Shown: positions 1 to 10,400 of the stretch, piece after piece
Layout: every line of letters begins with the position of its first letter
How positions within the stretch are numbered: position 1 is the first letter of the stretch
Assembly (NCBI RefSeq): GCF_029962835.1
Contig: NC_080588.1
Span: 49,149,001 to 49,213,000 of the forward strand
Source: Magnolia sinica
Taxonomy: Eukaryota; Streptophyta; Magnoliopsida; Magnoliales; Magnoliaceae
Direction: 5' to 3'
Length of the DNA stretch: 64,000 bases
Program-made: the position numbers and the translations under genes
Notes under the pieces: generated by a model
Databases searched by the model: none
What the model saw: only the letters and a program-made list of their open reading frames with translations
Told to the model about the DNA's origin: nothing

Positions 1-755
1 GAATGAATTTTTGCACTTAATGCAAAATTGGAAAAATGTTCCGTATTTAGTGGTGTTTGTTGATGCGTCGTTAACACAGAAAAAGGAAAGTGCTAAGTGG
101 TTTTTCACTAAATTCTTTCCGTGATAGAAGTCTGCTTAATGGTGAATGCGGAATGCGCTCAGTAAATTTTTTATTGAACAAAAAATTTTGCTTCCGAAAT
201 TACCCATTTTCAAGTTACTACGATAATTTTCTCTTTAAATTGTTTGCGCAATACAAAATCAACTTTTAACCTGGGAAACTTCTTTATGCCCCCACCATGG
301 TGTATATGTTCCATCCATTTTTAAAGATCATTTTTATGGCTTGATACCAAAAATGAGAAGAATATAATTCTCAAGTGGACCATACCACAGGAAAACAATA
401 GTGATTGGATATCCACCATTAAAATTCTCATAAGGCCCAATGTATTGTTTATTTGACATCCAACTTGTTGATTAGGTCATATAGACCTAGATGAATGATA
501 AAAACAAAGATCAGCTTGATCCAAAACTTTTATGGCCCCCAACAAATTTTTAATGGTCAACGTTCATTCAACACTGTTTTCCTGTAATGTGGTCCACTTG
601 AGATTAGCATATACCTAATTTTTGGTCTCATACCATAAAATGATCTAGGAACATAGATGGATGGCATGGATGAAATACATACATCATGGTGGGGCCCACA
701 TAGCACCGACCATTAGCCATTGGCTGGTGGCAGGGGAGTAGCCAATCTGTTTCCA
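1..755. repeat. MITE-derived repeat sequence, no gene
   Basis: No coding region is visible. The stretch carries repeated modules common in this window: ATGGATGG text followed by GGTGGGGCCCACAT near 655-700, and a segment at about 690-755 that matches, in the same orientation, the right end of the inverted-repeat element at 2809-3371. It is therefore probably the right part of such an element whose left end is degraded. Short reading frames here are chance. Confidence 0.5.
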
Positions 756-1292
756 CGGACGTGGATTGGATACTAACAGGTTGAGTGGCGAGACTCGCTA
801 CTGAAGTTACGTCACCAAATTATGTGGGCCCCATCATGATGTATGTTTTGTATCCAAGCCGTAGATCCATTTGGAAATATAATTTTAGATCCAAAGAATG
901 AGTCAATTCCAGAGCTCGAGTGGACCTTACCACAGAAAACATTGGGGAGAGTGACGCCCACCATTAAAAACTTAAATAGGGTACAATTTTTTTTTATCAA
1001 GCTGGTATTTGTTTTTTCCCTTCTTTCATGTCTGTGTTAACTTGTGAACAAGTTGGATTTCAAATAAAAACCACGGTGAGCCTTAGGAAGGTTTCAACGG
1101 TAGGCATCAATCTTGCCACTGTTTTTTGTGGTGAGGTCAACTCTGTATTTGGATTTGCCTCATTCTTTAAAAATTAAATCTCCAAATAGATGGATGGTGT
1201 AGATAAAGCACATACATCACAGTGGGCTCGTGGAACTTGATGACGTCACTTCAAATCTCACTATTCAACCTGTCAGTAGCTAATTTGCGTCT
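756..1292. mobile_element. MITE, Mutator-like family 1 copy
   Basis: The ends are imperfect inverted repeats of roughly 60 bp: the left end reads GGACGTGGATTGGATACTAA and the complement of the right end (about 1230-1292) gives the matching text including ACTGACAGGTTGA and AAGTGACGTCA. It is the same family as the better preserved element at 6314-6861. I see no convincing 9-bp flanking duplication, so the ends are approximate. No coding capacity. Confidence 0.65.
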
Positions 1293-1298
1293 AAGTAG

Positions 1299-1410
1299 GA
1301 TGCGGATTGGTTGGTGTACCTCACACCAGCTATCAGTGGGTCCCATCATGAGGTACGTGTTATATCCAAACCATCCATCCATTTGGCGAGCTCGTATTAA
1401 AGCTTGAGAC
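1299..1410. mobile_element. left end of a MITE, truncated
   Basis: It begins GATGCGGATTGGTTGGTGTA and runs into ACCAGCT and a GGGTCCCATCATGAGG module, as at the left end of the element at 2098-2711. No matching right end follows, so this is a truncated copy. Confidence 0.5.
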
Positions 1411-2088
1411 GGAAAAAAAAAAAAATAGCTGCGAAAAGCAATGGGGAATTGAATGTCTACCATTGAAACCCTTTTTGGGATCACAAAAGTTTTGGATAAA
1501 TTATTTTTTTTTCCTCTTCATACAAGTATTTGAGACCCTTTGAACATATTAGATGGAAAATAAACTTAAATATGCCACGGAAGTTTTGGAGATGTTTTCA
1601 CTTCGTCCGATTGAGAATGATCTTATAAACAGTTTGGATAGCATATAAATATAAGGTTGGCCTTATTTGAATGTTTTGTTACTTCTGGTGTTCAATCCTA
1701 TACAGCACATAGTGACAATCTTCCCGCTAAGAGGAATTGAGTGCCTTATGATGATATTTTAGTTTAGTTAAATTAAATATAAAGATTTTTTTCATTTATA
1801 AAAAGTAATTCCGTTGTAATGTTAAACATTTCCAAACAAGAGATAGGGGCAAATGTGTCAAATTAACATATTTAAGACATTTAAGATATTTATTAACAAA
1901 TAGTTTATTCCATATTCATTACTTCATTTTTAGGCTTCAGCCATAATTACCGAACAATTTTTTTTTTTTACTTCAGATGTCATATTAAGCTTGAGATTTC
2001 AAATTCCGTCTTTAGACTTTAGATTTAACAAACGGACCAAGAAAAGCCCTCCATGTATGTCACACGTGTGTTGAACCAAGAGAAGCCC
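1411..2088. other. AT-rich intergenic DNA, nothing recognised
   Basis: There are homopolymer tracts (A runs near 1412-1425, T runs near 1502 and 1961) and no open frame of note. Near 2040-2088 the phrase AAGCCCTCCATGTA occurs twice about 50 bp apart; the second occurrence contains the left target duplication of the next element. Confidence 0.5.
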
Positions 2089-2097
2089 TCCATGTAG

Positions 2098-2711
2098 GGA
2101 AGCAGATTGGATGGTGTACAATGCACCAGCTATATAGCTGGTGTAGATACGTGTCACACGAAGACGAGCGCCGACGCTCTTCGAGCTTCGAGTTGTACCA
2201 ACGGTTCAAAGGAGATCAAAGTTACATGGCCCCACAAAGATGTATTTATTATATCCACACCGTTGATCCATTTTTTGGCATCATTTTAAAGCATTAGACA
2301 AAAAAATGAATGATATCCAAATCTCAAGAGGACCACACCAAAAATGGCAGTAAGGATAATGATTTTCACTGTTAAAAAATTCATAGGGCCCACCATAACG
2401 TTTATTTTCCATCAAATCTGTTAATAAGGTCAAAATTACATGGATGAAGAAGAAAAACAAACTTCATATTGATCCGAAACTTCTGTGACCCCAAAAGGGT
2501 TTCAATGGTAAATGTTTAATCCCCCACTGCTTTTTGCAGTGTGGTCCAATTAATGTTTATATCTGTCTTATTTTTCAGTTCAAGCCTTAGTACAAGCTCT
2601 TCGAATGGATGGATGGTTTGGATATAACACATACCTCACGATGGGACCCACTTGCTGACTTCAATACATCAGCTATATAGCTGTGTGTAGTACACCAGCC
2701 AAACCGCTTCC
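2098..2711. mobile_element. MITE with 9-bp target duplication (Mutator-like)
   Basis: This 614-bp non-coding element has terminal inverted repeats: the left end reads GGAAGCAGATTGGATGGTGT and the complement of the right end reads GGAAGCGGTTTGGCTGGTGT, both continuing to a shared AGCTATATAGCTG core. The flanks are TCCATGTAG (2089-2097) and TCCATGCAG (2712-2720), eight of nine bases identical. That length is typical of Mutator-superfamily insertion. No transposase is encoded, so it depends on another element. Confidence 0.85.
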
Positions 2712-2808
2712 TCCATGCAGTACCTTACGGTTTTTCCCCCATTCAGATTTGGTAGTGACTCTTCCCCCACCAAGATTGGGACTGGTTGAAGCTCGGTGGC
2801 CCCACCAC

Positions 2809-3371
2809 GGAAACGGATTAGCTATTGACCATGCCACTAGCCAATAGCTAGTGATCGGTGCTTTGTGGTCCCACCATGATATATGTGTTTCATCCTTGCC
2901 GTTCACCCAATCTTTCATATAATTTTATGGCTTGATCCCAAAAATGAGGTTAATCCAAATCTCAAGGGGACTGCACAGTGTTGATGGCACGCCCTCTATT
3001 AAAAACTTCTTGAAAGCCACAAAAGAAGTTTTAGATCAAGCTTATATATTTTTTTTACCCCTTCATCCGAGTTTGTATGACCTAATCAACAGGTTAGATG
3101 ACAGATAACCATTACAGTGGGCCCCAAGAGGTCTTTAATGATGGACATTCAATCACTACTAGTTTTCCCATAGTGTGGTCCACCTGAGATTTAGATCTAG
3201 CTCATTTCTTGGATCAAGCTCTAAAATTATCTTTCAAAATGGATGGACGGTGTAGATAAAATACATAATTATGGTAAATGGATGGACGGTGTAGATAAAA
3301 TACATAATTATGGTTGTCCACATAGCGCTGACCATTAGCCACGTGGCAGTATCACTAGCCAAACCGCATCC
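2809..3371. mobile_element. MITE with inverted ends
   Basis: The left arm (GGAAACGGATTAGCTATTG onward to about 2870) pairs with the right arm (about 3313-3371), which is its imperfect complement; both end in CACATAG or TTTGTGG next to the shared CCCACCATGATG-like module. I found no flanking 9-bp duplication. The right half contains a perfect-looking 39-bp tandem duplication (separate entry). Confidence 0.65.
3238..3315. repeat. 39-bp tandem duplication inside a MITE
   Basis: The unit beginning ATGGATGGACGGTGTAGATA and ending TAATTATGGT occurs twice head to tail with almost no difference, so it is a young duplication compared with the surrounding divergent repeats. Confidence 0.9.
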
Positions 3372-3792
3372 CCAGTGTGTATGTTTTATCCACGCCGTCC
3401 ATCTATTTTGCCACACATTTTAATACATCCATCCAAAAATGAGGTGGGTTCAAAGCTCAAGTGGATCGTACCATTAGTAAATTTTGGGGATTGAATACCG
3501 TTGGCTAACAAGTTAGATAGCAAATAAACATTGCGTGATTATCTCATTTTCTGTTTTGTAACTTACAACGGGTTCATCCCCATTATTTTTTGTATTGTGG
3601 CCCACTTGAGCTTTCAATATCTCAATTTTTATTCCGTAGCTTAAAATAAGTTTGTTCAAAATAAATGAACGGCGTGGATGAGACACATACATCATGGTGG
3701 CCCATATAACCTTTTCAATAACTACCAGTATCGAGCTCGGTACCGACGGGTCACTACCGAATCTGAGCGGGTGTTTCTCTAGCCCATTGAAT

Positions 3793-4295
3793 GGACGCGG
3801 ATTTCCTGCTAAAGCCTTCCGCAGGAAGTTCCTGCGCTGGGAACCGAGGTGGGACGCACTGTGATGTTTGTGAGAAATCCACCTTGTCCATTCGTTTCGT
3901 GAGCTCATTGTATGACTTGAGGCCAAAAGTGATCAGGATCCGAGACTCAAGTGGACCACCCTAAAGGAAAAGGTCGGTAGGAAACTTCCTACCGTTGAAA
4001 CCTCCATGGGTTGATGATGATGTTTACATGTCTTCCATATCTTTCATAACATCATTTCTAATGAGATGAACTGAAAACACAAATATTGATTCAAAACTTC
4101 CATGGCCCCACAAGTATTTTAACCGTAGAAGTTCAATCCTCACATTTTCGGCCCACTTGAACATGGGATCCGGCTAATTTTTGTCTCTAAGCCTAAAATG
4201 AGCTCACAAAACGGATAGACAGTGTGGATTTCTTACAAACATCACGGTGGACCCAACCTAAGTTCCCAGCGCGCATGAACTTGAAATCCGCGTCC
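3793..4295. mobile_element. MITE, Mutator-like family 3, perfect 9-bp target duplication
   Basis: This 503-bp element starts GGACGCGGATTTCCTGCTAA and ends with the complement (GAAATCCGCGTCC). The 9-bp flanks CCATTGAAT at 3784-3792 and 4296-4304 are identical. The interior carries the GTGATGTTTGTGAGAAATCC module near each end in opposite orientations. Perfect flanks and well matched ends make this one of the clearest insertions in the window. No coding capacity. Confidence 0.92.
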
Positions 4296-5180
4296 CCATT
4301 GAATCCGGTTCCCACCAAATACTAATTCTAAGATAGTCTCTCGTTTCGTTTAGGACATCCGTGCCATCTAATTTCTGACCCTACAATGGATGCCACCTGT
4401 CTCAAAAATCAGACCGATGAACTAATTATATTGACCACATCTCCACTCTGAGTAATACCATTGGTCATACTTTGATTCGATGGCGTAGTCTACCTGATGA
4501 GAGGACGGGCCTGATTTTTGTTTGAAATGTTCTTCATTGTAGGACCCACCATTTACATGGACGAGATGTACTACACGAGTGGCACTTATGATGGTAAAGA
4601 TGGAGCGGGATGTTGGGTTTGCATACAGCGACATTAGGCGATCAGTTTTCGGATGCGGATTTCCTCCAAAGCCTTTCGCTGGAAGTTCCTGCCCTGGATA
4701 CTTAGATGGGTCAACCCTCGTGTCTTTCAGGAATCCAGTCCATTCATCCATTTTTTGAGTTCATTTTAGGGGACGAGACCAAAAGTAACAAGTATCCAAG
4801 ACTTAAGTGGCTGTAATCATTATTTTTTTTATAAAAAAAAAGTAGTTAGGGAAATTCTTACTGTTAACACCTCCCTCAGTTCGACGATAATGCTTACATG
4901 CCATCCATACCGTTAATAACGTCAATTCTATTGGGATGAACTGAAAACAAAGATATTAGCATGATTCAAAACTTCTATAGTCCCATAAATATTTCAACTA
5001 TGGAAGTTCAATTATTACGTTTTTGGGCCACTTGAGCAATGGATACGTTCAATTTTGGCTTCATGTCATGAATTAAACTCAAAAAAATGATGGACAGTGA
5101 GGATTTCTCAAAATCATCACAGTGGGTCCCACCTGTGTTCCCAAGGAACTCCATGCGAAAGGCGTTCGCAAAAAGAGTCG

Positions 5181-5280
5181 GGATCCTCTGTTATCTGGTC
5201 AACAGGGTCAACAGGGATTTCCTATTACCCTAATCCTCATTGGTCCACGTCACCCCCCTCACTTAAAATAAAAATAATAA

Positions 5281-5311
<31 letters not shown>

Positions 5312-5375
5312 AGGTTCGGATGCCAAACCATTAGGGTAACAGGAAATCCTGTTGACCAGATAACGACAGAGGATC
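5181..5375. mobile_element. foldback MITE nested in another MITE
   Basis: Two arms of about 50-60 bp are inverted copies: the left contains GATCCTCTGTTATCTGGTCA and the right contains the complement ending CAGAGGATC. Both then extend into TTTCCTATTACCCTAAT and its complement. The left arm has an extra GTCAACAG duplication. The loop holds an AAAT microsatellite. The element would fold into a long hairpin. Confidence 0.85.
5272..5312. repeat. (AAAT)n microsatellite
   Basis: About ten tandem tetranucleotide units lie in the loop of the foldback element. Confidence 0.95.
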
Positions 5376-5390
5376 AGGAAATCCGCGTCC

Positions 5391-5757
5391 CTTTGGTGCG
5401 ATACATGTCACTGCCAACGCACACCGTAGTGTCATCCACGCTATCCGTCCTCTCATCACATGCATACGAGATCGACACCGTTTATCAGGTGTGCCAAAAT
5501 GCGTATCTTTCATGTCCCAGAAATCAGGAAGTAATCCGCACGCGCGGTTTAAATACTGAAACCTCACGAATGGACGGCTCAGCAGTGCCTACCGGATGAA
5601 CGTCAGAATAAGCACGTGAGGTGAGGGAATCAGAATCCTATTCTCGAAAGTAGAACTAATTTCGTACATCGGGTCTGGTGTCACACCTCAATGATCCAAA
5701 CCGTTTAAATGATGGGCATTACCGTTGATGGTGATACTATGAGAGAAGCACTCAGAT
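5391..5757. other. intergenic, nothing recognised
   Basis: I see no gene, paired repeat or low-complexity run that I can support here. Confidence 0.5.
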
Positions 5758-6274
5758 TGAAATTCTACCCAGATCGTTTTAAAAGTCTTTTGCCTTGAAG
5801 ATGCTGGGTGGGACACACTGCAATATATGTTAAAAATCCATTCTTTCCATCCGTTTTTCGAGCTCATTTTAGTACGTATGACCAAAAACGAGTTTGATAA
5901 AAAAATCAATTTGATCACACGAGAGTGAAATTTGGGTAAAGAAATTCCTACCGTTGAAACCTTCCTGGGCTCCACCTTGATGTTTACATGCTATCCAAAC
6001 CGTTTATAAGGTCATTTCCCATGGGATGAAGTGAAAACACTAAAAATATATACTAACACAAAACTTTTATGGCCATAAGAATGCTTCAACGGTACTCACT
6101 GAATGCCCAATATTTACTATCGTGTGGTCCACTTGATTGTTGGATACATCTCATTTTTTATCACACGTCCTAAAATGATATTGCAAAACGTTCGGACGGT
6201 GTGAATTTCTCACAAACATCTCGGTAGGACCCACCCAGCATCCGCCGAAAGGCTTTCGCAGGAAATCCGCGTCC
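5758..6274. mobile_element. partial family-3 MITE
   Basis: The right end GAAATCCGCGTCC (6262-6274), preceded by CGAAAGGCTTTCGCAGG, is typical of family 3. On the left, the internal module GCTGGGTGGGACACACTGCA is inverted relative to the right one, but the terminal bases are too diverged to place exactly, so the start is approximate. Confidence 0.55.
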
Positions 6275-6313
6275 AACATGGACGGTAACCAGTTTGCCGA
6301 CTCGTCATCCCGG

Positions 6314-6861
6314 GGGCGCGGATTGGATACTGACAAGGTCAGCAGCCAAATGGCTACTGAAGTGACGTCACCAAGCTTTGTGGACCCCACCATGGTGCAT
6401 GTGTTATATCCATACCGTAAAGATAGTTTTATGGCATTATAAAGAGAATGAGACGGATCTAAATTTCAAGTGACCCACCACAGAAAACCATGTGAGCCGT
6501 CACAACCACTGTTGAAACATTTATAAAGGCCACAGTGATGTATTTTTGAGATCCATCCCATTCATAAGTTAACATAGAGACAGATGAAGTCGGAAAAAAA
6601 AAATATCAGCTTCATCGGAAACTACCGTGGCTCCTAAGAATTTTTGAACGGTGGATGTCACTGTCCCCACTATTTTCTACGGTGGGGTCCACACTTGAAC
6701 TTTAGATCTATCTCATTCTCTTTTAAATGCCATAAAAAGATCTCTAAAAATGGTTGGACGGTATGGATACAACACATGCTCATGGTGGGGTCCACGGAGC
6801 TTGGTGACCTCACTTCAGTGGCAGTTTGGCTACTGACCTTGTCAGTATCCAATCCGCGCCC
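6314..6861. mobile_element. MITE, Mutator-like family 1, 9-bp target duplication
   Basis: This 548-bp element has inverted ends of about 70 bp. The left end begins GGGCGCGGATTGGATACTGA and passes through GTGACGTCACCAAGCTT; the right end is its near-complete complement, ending TCCAATCCGCGCCC. The flanks are TCATCCCGG (6305-6313) and TCATCCAGG (6862-6870), eight of nine matching, as expected for a Mutator-type transposase acting in trans. It lies about 600 bp upstream of the asparaginase start codon. Confidence 0.9.
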
Positions 6862-6870
6862 TCATCCAGG

Positions 6871-7392
6871 GTATGTCCCACAATATAAACGGTCTAGATC
6901 ATCGAACGCAAACGTGGAAGAAAGAACCGCCCAGCGTGACTACACATATAGTCAGAGGAGGCGTGCCAACAACTAACGGTGTCATCTGGGGAGAACGTTT
7001 CCATGAGATCCTAGCCGTACACCATGTGTGCTATCTAATACCCGGGCCCCACGGTGGTTTATTTCTATGATTTTTCCATATACCCACAGAATTCTTTCGG
7101 TGAGTTCCATCTGAGTTTGTGTATAAAGGAATCAGGGCTTAAGAGGGAGTGGCCCACCTGATGGACGGTCTGGATCTCATAGATATAGTTCATCCATCCT
7201 GAAAAGGCGTGTAGAATTTCCAGAAAATTGGGAGGGCATTCTAGGAATTTCAGGATTGAGTGGCGGTGGCAAAGAGGAATCAGCTTGTTCTGGGAATGCG
7301 GACGTAGGACCCCGCCGGACACAGGACAGGTGGGCGAGGATTCCAAATTTTAATATACTCCAGCCTATAAAGATTTCAATTCCGTCGTTCTC
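6871..7392. promoter_or_regulatory. upstream region of the asparaginase gene
   Basis: Non-coding DNA lies between a MITE and the TATA-like site. No regulatory motif can be assigned from sequence alone. The 93-codon and 163-codon minus-strand frames here are unlikely to be genes, because the longer one overlaps and reads against the asparaginase first exon. Confidence 0.4.
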
Positions 7393-7400
7393 TATATAAA
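7393..7400 (+). promoter_or_regulatory. TATA box of the asparaginase gene
   Basis: TATATAAA lies 73 bp before the ATG. A purine-rich (AGAGAGA) leader of about 40-50 bp follows, which is consistent with a short 5' UTR. Confidence 0.6.
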
Positions 7401-7472
7401 GCGATATCTTCGTGCCAGGGAGAACACAAGGAAGAGAGGGAGAGAGAAGCAAGAGAAGGAGATAGAGAGATA

Positions 7473-10400
7473 ATGGGGGGTTGGGCAATCGCGGTGCATG
7501 GAGGGGCTGGTGTGGACCCCAACCTGCCTGCTCAGCGCCAAGAAGAGGCCAAGAGACTCCTAACCCACTGCCTGCATTTGGGCATCTCCGCACTCCGCTC
7601 TTCTCTCCCAGCCATTGATGTTGTTGAACTTGTTGTATGTTCCCCTCACATCTCCACCGTTCATTCATATGTTATGTCCTTGAATTTTTTTTGCATACTC
7701 AAATAATCAATTTCATTTGATATACTCGTTGTTCATAAGATTGCAACCCACCTCTTTTTCTTTTGAACCATAGATTCTGCCTCTGATCTGAGCCGTTCAT
7801 ACTTCCCTAATATGATTATTTTCTACAACCCATGAGTTATTTTGGACCATAGACTCTTCCTGTGATTTGAGCCGTTCATACTTCTTCAATATAATTATTT
7901 TCTATAACCCATGATTTATTTTGGACCATAGACTCTGCCTCTGATCTGAGCCGTTGATACTTCTTTAATATGAGTATTTCGTATAACCCATTATTTGTGT
8001 TGGATCATAGACTCTTGGGGGTCTCTCTATCTATCTGTATTTTATTTATTATGTTGTTGGCTTTATGTTTGCATGACTTGTTTGAAGATTTTCATTTTTG
8101 GACTATTTTCTCTAATTTTTCTCACTTCATTTGGGTCCATACCTTCATCGATGGTATCCACTGGTCCATGATTTCATTGATGTGGCGTCCCCAACGACAT
8201 GAAAGATGTGTGATTTTCGTCCTCTCTGTTGAGTAGTACATGAAATCGTCCTCCATGTTTACAACTTGCAATCAACTTTTACAAATATGCATGTGTCTTT
8301 TTTAGATACTTCCAAGTGGCCATGATTCAGTGCATGCAGGATACGAATCTTTAGAATCTAGACTTATATTTCCCCTTTATATATATATATATATATATTT
8401 CCTTCTTTATTTCATAACAATGATAGCGAAGTGTCATTTTACCACACCTTTTTTCTTTTGTGGTCCACACACTTCTGTCTCATTCTACTTTTTCAACAAA
8501 GGCAAGTTGTAAGGTTCTGAGGCTGGTTGCTGTGTCGTTTTGGTGGCTTGGCAATTTGAGCCGTCCAAATCACGGGCCTTTTTTTCTTTTCGTTTTTTTT
8601 AATTTTATTTTTTTATTTTTTATGGATGCACCAAATCTTGAAAACCATCCAACTGGATGGTTTGGATCATTTGATAAGCTGTCCACGAGTTGGGTGGATG
8701 GAATCTTGGCTGATTATCACATGGCGTCTCGTGTGCATTGCACGTGCCATGAAAACCTTCGAAAATAGTAACAAATAGTATTTACAAATATACCCGGGTG
8801 ACGTGGGTGTTTTGGCTTTATCAGGTACGTGAATTGGAGACGGACCCACTTTTCAATTCTGGCCGTGGATCTGCTTTAACGGAGAAAGGAAGGGTGGAGA
8901 TGGAAGCCAGCATAATGGACGGTCCCAAGAGGAGATGCGGTGCCGTTTCGGGTCTGACCACTGTGAAGAACCCGGTTTCTCTCGCACGACTCGTTATGGA
9001 GAAATCTCCCCACTCCTACCTTGCCTTTGAAGGGGCCGAAGAATTCGCCAGGCAACAGGTAATATGATCATTCCATCATAAACCGTTCACTAGGTGGGCC
9101 AAAGAATCAGGTTGACATGGGAAACACGTGTGTGTTTTTTGTACTCTATTGAGGCCAACTCTTTCATCCATCCATTTCATTCATAGGCCAGGATCCACCA
9201 AATGGATGGATCTGATCTCACACACGTGAAGTTAACGAAATAAAGCGGTGGGTATCTTACCTTGTGGCGGCTCATGGGGTGTTTGGTGAGACAGAATATT
9301 CAACCCGTCGTGATCACTTTCATTGAAAGTGAAATATGCAAATTACCAAAAAGCCCCGCAGAATTACTGTATTTCCATTCTGTTATGACAATATGATCAA
9401 CAAGTGACTTTGAGGGCACTATAGTCCAATGTCCATAAGCTCAGGAAAATCCCACGACTGGAATCCTCTACAAACACAACCAAAATCTGTGGGGCCCACC
9501 ATGTTGTATATGTTGAAATCCACATTCTCGATGTTAAACGTTCCACCCCACATGGAACAACGGGGATGGGATGCTAACCATGGATTTTGTGTGTGGGGTC
9601 ACCGTATGGTGTATATCTTTCATCAAATCCGTTAATCGGGTGTAAATCACCAGGATGATGTTAGGATACAAAAATCATCCTGATAAAAAACTCAGGAAGG
9701 CCACTCCGTGTGAATTTATCAGTTTCGAGACCAAGTTTACAGTGTTCCCATTGGTGTGGCCCATACGATTTTTCAATCAATCTTATATTTTCCATTTACG
9801 GTAAAAATAATGTTTCTCACCTGATAGACGGATTGGATTCTACATATATAACATGGTGGACCCCACAGGGCGTGGGTGTTCTCCCTACTGGACCTCACTA
9901 GTAGCTATTTCTGTCCCATCATTTAAGAGTTCGTGTTTGTGGACCACCAAATTAGTTGGTCCCCACATCCCCATTGGCTGTCCTGAAAATGGTGGGGACC
10001 ATTTTTTCCCACCAGTTGATGGGGACCAACTGATATGGTAGTCCTGATCATTTACCAACTCCGACTATAGATTTTGATTTTCTCGCAAACAGCATTCTCA
10101 TTTAATATTTTTCTACTGATGAACGGTCACGATCAACCCATGACCGACGGTCTTATATTAGTAGTGACGTTTTTTTCCTGTGGCCCATTTCAGGGGGTTG
10201 AAACGGTGGAAAATGCATACTTCATAACAGAAGAAAACGTGGGAATGCTCCAGCTGGCCAAAGATGCAAATACTATCATGGTATATTCATGCATCTTACC
10301 TGGAAATCTTTTCATTCTAAGCTTCTCTTTGACCATATATAATATTATTAATATTATTTTGTCGTCTTCTTCTATTAGATTGTAGTGTTATTTTAATATT

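Larger units (their letters stand above)
4651..5390. mobile_element. MITE, Mutator-like family 3, carrying a nested foldback element
   Basis: The left end GGATGCGGATTTCCTCC, followed by AAAGCCTTTCGCTGGAAG, matches family 3. The right end GAAATCCGCGTCC is at 5378-5390. The family-3 right-arm text (CATGCGAAAGGCGTTCGC) ends near 5170 and is separated from the terminal bases by a foldback insert at 5181-5375. Removing the insert brings the two parts of the right arm together. A 9-bp flanking duplication is not evident. Confidence 0.7.

Noticed and set aside
812-6976. Numerous 60-140-codon frames on both strands in the first 7 kb
   Set aside because: They lie inside MITE arms and bodies, overlap one another on both strands and show no domain. 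They are chance frames.
7177-7668. 163-codon minus-strand frame with a hydrophobic Leu/Ser-rich segment
   Set aside because: It overlaps and opposes the asparaginase first exon and leader; its composition reflects the purine-rich leader read backwards.
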